A stretch of DNA of 12,034 nt from an uncultured Cocleimonas sp. (GTDB lineage Bacteria > Pseudomonadota > Gammaproteobacteria > Thiotrichales > Thiotrichaceae), in assembly GCA_937974135.1 (NCBI GenBank), contig CALJIH010000103.1, forward strand, positions 1-12,034, read 5' to 3'. Below, in pieces: positions 7,041 through 12,034 of this stretch. The translations under genes were made by a program, and so were the position numbers. The notes under the pieces are model-generated. The model had not been told where the DNA came from, ran no database searches, and saw only the letters and a list, made by a program, of their open reading frames with translations. Every line of letters begins with the position of its first letter. Position 1 is the stretch's first letter.

Positions 7041-7136
7041 TCAGGCCCAAATTCTAATCAAGGCTTGTAAAGAGACAAATCCGACGGTTGCGGATAGCAA
7101 AAAAAAGCCAATAAGTTTTTGAATGATATAAGGCAT
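7041..7136 (-). CDS. Putative 31-residue single-helix membrane peptide upstream of xpaC
   Basis: Reading the minus strand from ATG at 7136-7134 gives 31 codons and TGA (7043-7041). The product starts MPYIIQKLIGFFLLSATVG and ends in LIRIWA, with one hydrophobic helix (about 8-27) bracketed by K7 and R28. It lies 71 bp before xpaC on the same strand and about 25 bases after a plausible promoter. No strong ribosome site is seen, and a frame this short can be chance. The flanked hydrophobic helix and position support a real small protein or leader peptide. I do not recognise a family. Confidence 0.45.
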   Translation of the reverse strand: MPYIIQKLIGFFLLSATVGFVSLQALIRIWA

Positions 7137-7166
7137 AGAAAGAGTATAACTCAATTATTAACACAT

Positions 7167-7196
7167 AAAATATGTGGTTAAAATTATTTTTATCAA
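7167..7196 (-). promoter_or_regulatory. Candidate sigma-70 promoter for the xpaC-telA-SPFH operon
   Basis: On the minus strand TTGATA (7196-7191) is followed after 18 bases by TATTTT (7172-7167). The -10 box lies inside an inverted repeat, CACATA (7162-7167) and TATGTG (7171-7176), which could let a regulator or melting block it. A start near 7160 would leave about 24 bases before the small ORF. Confidence 0.45.
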
Positions 7197-7240
7197 GTGC
7201 TCGTTTACACGTTTTGTTGTTGAATAATTATTTTACATGA

Positions 7241-7273
7241 AGCCATCTGATGTACTTATAACACCAGATGGCT
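7241..7273 (-). terminator. Hairpin downstream of tmm
   Basis: AGCCATCTG (7241-7249) pairs with CAGATGGCT (7265-7273); after one mismatch, three more pairs extend the stem to a 7-base loop. It begins 39 bases past the tmm stop. No long T-run follows on the minus strand, so it may need a factor or may act as a 3' end stabiliser. Confidence 0.55.
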
Positions 7274-7311
7274 GTGTACATATAGTTGTAAGTTATTTTA
7301 CAAGCTAAAGC

Positions 7312-8661
7312 CTAGACATCATTTTCCATATAACAGTCTAATGAATCATCTAATGCATCCTTCCATGGCGTATGATGAACGGGTGCCATACTTCCTGTCA
7401 TAATGGATTTATGAGGATTGTCTCTGAAAGTCATAATGCCTTTGTATTTATTCTTCTTCCAATCATAGAAAGCTTGGCAAGCACCATCGATATCAAAACT
7501 TGGATAATCAGTCTCATCAATTAATTCACCGACATAAGCACCTTGATAAGCAATCGCACCATAATCATCTTCAATCGCATCTTCAGCGGCGACACGATCA
7601 TTAATATCTTTGACTAAGTCATCTTTATTGCTTGGCATTGAAATTTTACCAAGAATCACATCACGTACATACCACGCTTGGGCATCAAACATATTGAAAC
7701 TAAACCACTGATCTTGCATGCCAATATAGAAAAGATCTGGGTTGTGAACGTAAGCAACACCTTTGTATAGATCAGCTGTCGCTAATCGATTGGTTGTTTT
7801 TAAACGAAGATCGTCGGGTAAGAAATTAAAGAAGTGCTGATAACCGGTACATAAAATAATCGCATCAATTTTCTTGGTCTTGCCATCAATAAATGTCGCG
7901 GTATCTTCACTAACACTTTTAAGCGCTGGGACTTCTTCCCAATTGTCTGGCCAATCAAAACCCATGGGTGCGGTACGATGCGCTACAGTGACTGATTTAC
8001 AACCATATTTCCAACATTGCGATCCGATATCTTCAGCAGAATAACTGGTACCTAATATGAGGATATCCATGTTTTTGAATTCACGTGCATCTCTGAAATC
8101 ATGTGCGTGCAATATACGACCATTGTAAGACTCAAACCCTTCGTAGTAGGGAACATTAGGCGTTGAGAAGTGGCCCGATGCTACAACCACTTGATCAAAC
8201 TCTTCACTATAAGTGGAATCTTTCAGTTGATCATGCGCGGTAACGGTAAATTTCTTAGTGTCAGCATCGTGCTGTATATTTCTAACGGGTGAGTTAAAGC
8301 GAATCCAATCACGAATGCTGGTTTTGTTGATTCGTCCTTCGATATAATCGTATAACACAGCGCGCGGTGGAAAAGAGGCAATCTGCTTACCGAAGTGCTC
8401 TTCAAAAGTATAATCCGCAAACTCTAGACCCTCTTTAGGGCCGTTTGACCAAAGATAGCGATACATCGAACCATGCACAGGTTCGCCGTATTCATCAAGA
8501 CCTGTACGCCAGGTGTAATTCCAAAGTCCGCCCCAATTACTTTGCTTTTCAAAACAAACGATTTCAGGAATATCCTCTCCTTTTGCAGCCGCCGAATGGA
8601 AGGCGCGCATTTGTGCTAATCCCGATGGCCCAGCGCCAATAATTGCAATTCGTTTGTTCAT
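7312..8661 (-). CDS. tmm: Trimethylamine monooxygenase (bacterial flavin-containing monooxygenase)
   Basis: The 449-residue protein is a flavin monooxygenase that by resemblance oxidises trimethylamine to trimethylamine N-oxide using FAD, NADPH and O2 in the cytosol. Visible features are the FAD loop GAGPSG (9-14), the FMO fingerprint at 179-189 (Y-N-G-RIL-H-AHD-F, with Y179 where the classic pattern has F) and the NADPH loop GTSYSA (204-209). Long blocks such as WNYTWRTGLDEYGEPVH (47-63) and FYIGMQDQWFSFNMFDAQAW (311-330) closely recall the Methylophaga and Roseobacter enzymes. Y207 and W319, important in the published Roseovarius Tmm structure as I recall it, occupy the same numbers here. 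Length is normal. AAGGAG sits 9 bases before the ATG. It is monocistronic and divergent from a PhyH dioxygenase, with two AAATGCATTT palindromes in its upstream region. The usual partner tdm is not in the window. Confidence 0.93.
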   Translation of the reverse strand: MNKRIAIIGAGPSGLAQMRAFHSAAAKGEDIPEIVCFEKQSNWGGLWNYTWRTGLDEYGEPVHGSMYRYLWSNGPKEGLEFADYTFEEHFGKQIASFPPRAVLYDYIEGRINKTSIRDWIRFNSPVRNIQHDADTKKFTVTAHDQLKDSTYSEEFDQVVVASGHFSTPNVPYYEGFESYNGRILHAHDFRDAREFKNMDILILGTSYSAEDIGSQCWKYGCKSVTVAHRTAPMGFDWPDNWEEVPALKSVSEDTATFIDGKTKKIDAIILCTGYQHFFNFLPDDLRLKTTNRLATADLYKGVAYVHNPDLFYIGMQDQWFSFNMFDAQAWYVRDVILGKISMPSNKDDLVKDINDRVAAEDAIEDDYGAIAYQGAYVGELIDETDYPSFDIDGACQAFYDWKKNKYKGIMTFRDNPHKSIMTGSMAPVHHTPWKDALDDSLDCYMENDV

Positions 8662-8700
8662 ACTCTTTATCTCCTTAATCGAACGTTATTTTAAATTTTC

Positions 8701-8760
8701 AAATGCATTTTTCTTTGAGGTTTATTCAAAAACATTTGTAGTTATTATTAAAATGCATTT
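8701..8760. promoter_or_regulatory. Two AAATGCATTT palindromes in the tmm/phyH control region
   Basis: The perfect 10-bp palindrome AAATGCATTT occurs at 8701-8710 and at 8751-8760, exactly 50 bp apart, so both would face the same side of the helix. They lie about 40 and 90 bases upstream of the tmm ATG. This is a good candidate for a cooperative regulator site controlling tmm, the divergent dioxygenase, or both. The regulator is not identifiable. Confidence 0.5.
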
Positions 8761-8804
8761 GATCTATACATAGATAATTTGAGTGTAGTACATTAAAAGT
8801 GGCA

Positions 8805-8828
8805 AAAAGTAGGGGGGTGTCTTTTTTT
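8805..8828 (+). repeat. Intergenic G-run element, copy 4
   Basis: AAAAGTAGGGGGGTGTC followed by seven T, in the divergent tmm/phyH region. A partial direct copy, AAAAGTGG, precedes it at 8795-8802. About 80 bases separate it from the dioxygenase start codon. Confidence 0.85.
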
Positions 8829-8905
8829 ATGTTTTTTTAGAGATTTTTATACTATTTTATTGGTTAATAACTAGATTAATTAGTTACATATTTTGAGATG
8901 AATCA

Positions 8906-9766
8906 ATGCCTAGACTATCCGCAGAACAAATTGATCAGTTTAATAAAGAAGGATATCTCTATCTAGAAAATGCCATTGATGCTGATAGGCTTAAAACATT
9001 ACAGTCTGAATTCGAACAATGGAAAGAACAAAGCCGAGCTGAAACTAAAGCATATGGAGAGACCTACGATAAGCGTCCGCGTTTTGATGTTGAACCCGGT
9101 CATAGCGCTAATCAAACTGCATTACGCCGTATAGCTTCACCCATTGAAATATCTGATGCTTATTTGGATGTGATGCGTAATAACCTAGCGTTAGATGCAG
9201 TTGAAGATTTGCTCGGACCAAACCTGAAATTTAATAATGCGAAAATTAATTCTAAGCAACCTGGCGCAGCCACGCAGGTGAAATTTCATCAGGATTTTCT
9301 ATTTGAACCGCGCACCAACGACGACATGATTACCGTGTTGTTTTTCATAGACGATGTGACCCCTGAAAATGGACCTTTAGAAGTCGTACCCGGAACGCAT
9401 CGAAAAGAACTTTACGAGCATTGGCATGACGGTGTTTATACTGGTGCTGTTGCGCCGGAAATTATGCAAAAATACAAAGATAAATCTGTGCCGTGTTTTG
9501 GCAAAGCAGGGTCAGCCTGTTTAATGCATACCACGTTATTACACGGCTCTGGGCCAAACTTATCGGATAAAGCACGCACCTTATTTATCTGCGAATATTG
9601 CGCAGAAGATTCATACCCATTACAAGTGAACCATATTCCGAGCAAATACATGGAAGAAATCGTGCGCGGCGAATTTACCTCACGCGTGCGTTGCAGTAGT
9701 TACGATATGGCGTTTCCTGAAGTACCTAAAGGTGCATCATTCTTTGAGCAACAAGCTAAGATGTAG
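8906..9766 (+). CDS. Phytanoyl-CoA dioxygenase (PhyH) family Fe(II)/2-oxoglutarate oxygenase
   Basis: The 286-residue protein has the PhyH double-stranded beta-helix layout. The iron-binding HxD is H128/D130 (in KFHQDF), the distal iron histidine is most likely H213 in HGSGPN, and R224, eleven residues later, is the expected 2-oxoglutarate anchor. NGPLEVVPGTHRK (155-167) is a typical family block. Such enzymes hydroxylate or demethylate small molecules using O2 and 2-oxoglutarate; the substrate cannot be read from sequence. It is divergent from tmm, which invites a role with methylated amines or osmolytes, but bacterial PhyH proteins are very diverse, so that is only a guess. The ATG at 8906 is chosen because the nearby ATG at 8898 is out of frame. 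The stop overlaps the end of the convergent sulfurtransferase gene by 11 bp. Confidence 0.87.
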   Translation: MPRLSAEQIDQFNKEGYLYLENAIDADRLKTLQSEFEQWKEQSRAETKAYGETYDKRPRFDVEPGHSANQTALRRIASPIEISDAYLDVMRNNLALDAVEDLLGPNLKFNNAKINSKQPGAATQVKFHQDFLFEPRTNDDMITVLFFIDDVTPENGPLEVVPGTHRKELYEHWHDGVYTGAVAPEIMQKYKDKSVPCFGKAGSACLMHTTLLHGSGPNLSDKARTLFICEYCAEDSYPLQVNHIPSKYMEEIVRGEFTSRVRCSSYDMAFPEVPKGASFFEQQAKM

Positions 9767-10601
9767 CTACTGGACGAGAAGGATCAGTTACCCATTGACT
9801 CCATGAACCTAAAAACAATTTAGAACCTGATAATCCTGCAATTTCCATCGCTAACATATTATGATTAGCGGTTACGCCTGAGCCACACATATGGACAATT
9901 TGTTGATTAGGACAATCTTTAAGAATCACTTCAAATTCTTTCTTTAAAGTATCTGCTGATTTAAATAAACCATCTTCATTGAGATTATCCATAAAATCCC
10001 GATTAATTGCATTCGGCACATGCCCAGCAACCGGATCAAAAGGTTCTTTTTCACCTAAATACCGAGGTGCTGCTCTGGCATCTAACAAGCCAAAATTCTT
10101 TGCCTCGATATTTTCTAATACAGTATCAACTTCAATCAGTTGAGTAGCATCAAAATTACCTATGAACGCTTTTTTCTCGGGTTGTTTAATCTCAGTCGTC
10201 ATCGGTAAATCTTGCGCTTGCCAATACTTTAGTCCACCGTCTAATAAGGCCACATTCTTATGACCTAATGTACGAATCTGCCACCACATACGTGCTGCAA
10301 TCGCACCACCCATATCATCATAAACTACTACTTGCGTATTCTCATCAATACCCCAATCGCCCAATTTGGCAGTTAGTTTTTCCATATCTGGCAAAGGGTG
10401 ACGCCCCGTTGCGGGTGTAATTGCTGAAGAAAAATCATCAAACAAAAAGCAGTAACTTGCGTTAGGAATATGCGCCTCAAGATAAGACCGATGACCATAG
10501 TCGGCGTCTGTCAAAGAATCACGGCAATCTAGAATGACCCAATTCGGGTTATTTAAATTCTGAAATACAACATCAGCAGATACGATAGTTTGATATGTCA
10601 T
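9756..10601 (-). CDS. sseA: 3-mercaptopyruvate sulfurtransferase (tandem rhodanese domains)
   Basis: The 281-residue protein has two rhodanese domains (about 5-135 and 150-278). The N-terminal one is the inactive structural copy, with VVVYDDMGG at the active-loop position and no cysteine there. The C-terminal one carries the catalytic loop CGSGVTA (239-245, nucleophile C239). The CGSGV sequence marks mercaptopyruvate sulfurtransferases, while thiosulfate-preferring rhodaneses usually have CRxGx[R/T]. The expected reaction moves sulfur from 3-mercaptopyruvate to a thiol acceptor or cyanide in the cytosol. Length matches E. coli SseA, whose active cysteine is in the same place. No clear ribosome site precedes the ATG at 10601-10599. 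It is convergent with, and overlaps, the PhyH gene, so the two ends are within each other's transcripts. Confidence 0.92.
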   Translation of the reverse strand: MTYQTIVSADVVFQNLNNPNWVILDCRDSLTDADYGHRSYLEAHIPNASYCFLFDDFSSAITPATGRHPLPDMEKLTAKLGDWGIDENTQVVVYDDMGGAIAARMWWQIRTLGHKNVALLDGGLKYWQAQDLPMTTEIKQPEKKAFIGNFDATQLIEVDTVLENIEAKNFGLLDARAAPRYLGEKEPFDPVAGHVPNAINRDFMDNLNEDGLFKSADTLKKEFEVILKDCPNQQIVHMCGSGVTANHNMLAMEIAGLSGSKLFLGSWSQWVTDPSRPVATS

Positions 10602-10683
10602 TTTATGAATACGATAAATAATATAATTTATTCATTATAGTTAATAAAAATTAGGATTATCAGGCAAAAGTATTTGATGTTGG

Positions 10684-10719
10684 ATAGTTCTATTTTTATA
10701 AACAGAAGAACTATATAAT
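10684..10719 (+). promoter_or_regulatory. Inverted repeat abutting a TATAAT box upstream of the acidic repeat protein
   Basis: ATAGTTCT (10684-10691) and AGAACTAT (10707-10714) form a perfect 8-bp inverted repeat with a 15-base spacer, ending on a consensus -10 box TATAAT (10714-10719). No good -35 box is present 17 bases upstream, which fits a regulator-dependent promoter. Transcription would start near 10726, leaving a leader of about 70 bases. Confidence 0.45.
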
Positions 10720-10726
10720 AACCTTG

Positions 10727-10758
10727 TGCTTTGTAGGGTTGCTTTTTATGCAAAGCAA
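10727..10758 (+). other. Alternative hairpins in the leader of the acidic repeat protein
   Basis: CAAAGCA (10751-10757) can pair either with TGCTTTG (10727-10733) or, with one shift, as AAAGCAA (10752-10758) with TTGCTTT (10739-10745). The two pairings exclude each other, so the short leader could switch between folds. The stems are only 7 bp. Confidence 0.3.
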
Positions 10759-10795
10759 AAACTTTTGTCAATAAATTAATAATATTCGATTTGAA

Positions 10796-11653
10796 ATGAA
10801 TACAGACACTTCTGATGATATAAAAATCAAACTATCTGCGACTCATCAATCAGGAATAATTGCTGCTTTACACTTAATTGCTAATAAATTTGGTACAAGA
10901 GTTAAAGACAATTTGGTGAGTAGGGTTAGCAGAGAGAAAAACAGAGTGATCGTCATTTTTGCAGGATCGTTGAATGCTACACAAGCTGAATTTACTGATG
11001 CAATTGAATCTCATTCGAGGATTTATTCTATTGATGATATTGAAATAGGTTCTAATTTAAGCATTTATTCTGACGATACTTCTGTACCTGATAAAGAAAT
11101 TGAGGTTGACCAATATACTGACTTTGAGTCTATTGTAAATGAGATTGAAGATACTGATTTTGAAACCATTGTAGCTGAAGTTGACGATAATGATTTTGAG
11201 TCAATTGCAAATGAGGTCGATGATATTGAGTTTGAACCTGATTCAAATGTATATGAAGAAAGTGAAACTGAGTTAGTACAAGGTACGAATTTATATGGAG
11301 AGGATAATCTTGATTCTGAATCTGACCACGATACCTATTCTGATAATACTCCTGAACCCGAGACAATGGACATTCACTATAATGAGAATAGTCCTTTAAA
11401 AGTATCTAAAAATATTACTTATAAATTTGATACAGATGATCTTGTTACGGAAGATGCATTAGAAACAACAGAAGAGATATTGATCGACCTACTTGGTCCA
11501 GTCGCTTCTTTATTTGTATCAACTGCAGTTATCGAAGCAAATACAATGGGAGAGTTGTTTGTATTGTTGTCTGAAGAATTAGACGGTGACGTTAAATCAA
11601 ACTTTCTAGCGTTGGTTAAAGGTATAGATAGAAGCCAGCAGGAACTGATTTAG
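10796..11653 (+). CDS. Acidic tandem-repeat protein with DUF8082-like C-terminal domain, function unknown
   Basis: I do not recognise the whole 285-residue protein. Residues 8-84 look like a small alternating strand/helix domain (IKLSATHQSGIIAALHLIA, then VIVIFAGSL, then a helix and a strand IDDIEI), perhaps ACT-like or ferredoxin-like; that is a guess. Residues 85-220 are very acidic and low in complexity, with three 12-residue tandem repeats, DFE[ST]I-type, at 108-143. Residues about 225-276 are a helical domain containing LLGPVASLFVSTAVIEAN and MGELFVLLSEEL. This resembles the IGP-A-LVKRA...ELY-LLA pattern of DUF8082, a domain often at the C-terminus of bacterial signalling proteins. There is no signal peptide or membrane segment. 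It is a single gene with its own candidate promoter; the ribosome site is weak. The disordered acidic spacer suggests a flexible linker between two binding domains. Confidence 0.7.
   Translation: MNTDTSDDIKIKLSATHQSGIIAALHLIANKFGTRVKDNLVSRVSREKNRVIVIFAGSLNATQAEFTDAIESHSRIYSIDDIEIGSNLSIYSDDTSVPDKEIEVDQYTDFESIVNEIEDTDFETIVAEVDDNDFESIANEVDDIEFEPDSNVYEESETELVQGTNLYGEDNLDSESDHDTYSDNTPEPETMDIHYNENSPLKVSKNITYKFDTDDLVTEDALETTEEILIDLLGPVASLFVSTAVIEANTMGELFVLLSEELDGDVKSNFLALVKGIDRSQQELI
11117..11224 (+). repeat. Three 36-bp in-frame tandem repeats
   Basis: Units at 11117-11152, 11153-11188 and 11189-11224 encode TDFESIVNEIED, TDFETIVAEVDD and NDFESIANEVDD; a degenerate start of a fourth (IEFEP) follows. 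The units have drifted at the DNA level more than at the protein level, so the repeat seems kept for its protein sequence. Confidence 0.85.
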
Positions 11654-11655
11654 AT

Positions 11656-11693
11656 TACTTTTAAAACTGGCTAAAAGTAGGGGGGTGTCTTTT
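11656..11693 (+). repeat. Intergenic G-run element, copy 5, with hairpin
   Basis: AAAAGTAGGGGGGTGTC plus four T lies at 11673-11693, between the convergent ends of the acidic protein and the desaturase gene. TACTTTTA (11656-11663) is the exact inverted complement of TAAAAGTA (11672-11679), giving an 8-bp stem with an 8-base loop that includes the element's start. It begins 3 bases after the stop codon, where a terminator would be expected. Confidence 0.8.
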
Positions 11694-11735
11694 AGCTCAC
11701 ATACAAAAATTACCAGATCACCATTATTCTAAAAA

Positions 11736-12034
11736 CTATTTTTTATAGGTAAAAGGTTGTAGCACCAACTTATCAAAACGCTGATCATTCTCTTCTCGAA
11801 GTCTTTCTAAACCAATTTCCATTTCCGGAATTTCTCTATAAGACTTCTTTGTTGCCGTTCCAAATACATAATCGAACACTGGAAACACAATAGAAAAATT
11901 ACTATCTGTATATTGTTTATCACTTGAATGATGCATGCGGTGAAAATCTGGTGTGAGAACAAATAATCGTAAAACACTATCTACTTTTTTGGGAAGAATG
12001 AGATTGCTGTGGCTCGTTAATTGAATAATGGTTC
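11736..12034 (-). CDS. Sterol desaturase / fatty acid hydroxylase family protein (partial, C-terminus only)
   Basis: Reading the minus strand in from the right edge to the TAG at 11738-11736 gives the last 98 or so residues. They include HSN, LTPDFHRMHHS and QYTDSNFSIVFPVFDYVFGT, the closing histidine cluster and flanking block of the fatty acid hydroxylase superfamily (di-iron membrane oxygenases that hydroxylate or desaturate lipids). The HRMHH histidines would be metal ligands. The first histidine boxes and the membrane helices lie outside the window, so substrate and gene start are unknown. The tail after the conserved block is charged (EIGLERLREENDQRFDKL). The gene is convergent with the acidic repeat protein, separated by 82 bp that hold repeat copy 5. 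Confidence 0.85.
   Translation of the reverse strand, partial: TIIQLTSHSNLILPKKVDSVLRLFVLTPDFHRMHHSSDKQYTDSNFSIVFPVFDYVFGTATKKSYREIPEMEIGLERLREENDQRFDKLVLQPFTYKK

Larger units (their letters stand above)
6970..7311. other. 342-bp stretch between xpaC and tmm
   Basis: It contains, from right to left, the tmm terminator hairpin (7241-7273), the candidate operon promoter (7167-7196), an imperfect palindrome GAGTATAACTC (7142-7152) and the putative small membrane peptide (7041-7136). The last 71 bases before xpaC show nothing recognisable. Confidence 0.6.

Noticed and set aside
8898..8906. Earlier start for the PhyH gene at the ATG at 8898
   Set aside because: It is out of frame with the dioxygenase.
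10727..10758. Known riboswitch in the leader of the acidic protein
   Set aside because: The stems are 7 bp and no conserved riboswitch core is recognisable; kept only as a possible hairpin switch.
732..11693. G-run element as a Chi or KOPS site
   Set aside because: The core does not contain E. coli Chi (GCTGGTGG) or GGGNAGGG, and it is far longer and only between genes; only the shared orientation recalls such sites.
1..12034. CRISPR array or phage/plasmid island
   Set aside because: The repeats found are single dispersed copies with no regular spacers, and there are no cas, integrase, capsid or replication genes.

Overview
This window looks like chromosomal DNA from an AT-rich (about 40% G+C by eye) marine or methylated-amine-using gammaproteobacterium. 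The strongest pointers are a trimethylamine monooxygenase very like the Methylophaga enzyme, a covalent-flavin dimethylglycine/sarcosine dehydrogenase-type oxidoreductase, a PAPS-reductase-like protein and a 3-mercaptopyruvate sulfurtransferase. The taxonomic guess rests on protein resemblance from memory, not on a search. No rRNA, tRNA, CRISPR array, transposase, integrase or phage gene was seen.

Layout. (1) 1-653, minus: the N-terminal 217 residues of a DMGDH/SarDH-type FAD oxidoreductase, running off the left edge. (2) 806-1279, plus: a NYN-domain (PIN-like) putative RNase, convergent with a CysH-like PAPS reductase (1327-1971, minus) across a perfect 16-bp terminator hairpin. (3) 2344-7136, minus: an apparent operon. 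It starts with a possible 31-residue one-helix membrane peptide and continues with XpaC-like, TelA-like, SPFH/Band 7 protein with a C-terminal GYF_2 domain, and a double zinc-ribbon protein with a C-terminal membrane anchor. The last two resemble the Bacillus YdjI/YdjG pair; the first two are the XpaC/TelA pair. Together they look like an envelope-stress or membrane-scaffold module. (4) 7312-8661, minus: trimethylamine monooxygenase (tmm), divergent from a PhyH-family Fe(II)/2-oxoglutarate dioxygenase (8906-9766, plus). The shared 244-bp control region holds two identical 10-bp palindromes exactly 50 bp apart. (5) 9756-10601, minus: a tandem-rhodanese mercaptopyruvate sulfurtransferase whose end overlaps the dioxygenase by 11 bp. 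(6) 10796-11653, plus: an unusual acidic protein with a small alpha/beta-looking N-terminus, three 12-residue tandem repeats and a helical C-terminal domain resembling DUF8082. (7) 11736-12034, minus: the C-terminus of a sterol desaturase/fatty acid hydroxylase-family protein, running off the right edge.

The clearest unexplained signal is a short dispersed intergenic element, consensus AAAAGTRGGGGGGTGTC followed by a T-run. Five copies were found, all on the plus strand and all between genes whatever the gene orientation. One copy appears split by a second repeat (two TACTTCGACAG units). Another has an inverted partial copy beside it, giving a terminator-like hairpin inside the XpaC-TelA-SPFH-zinc-ribbon operon.
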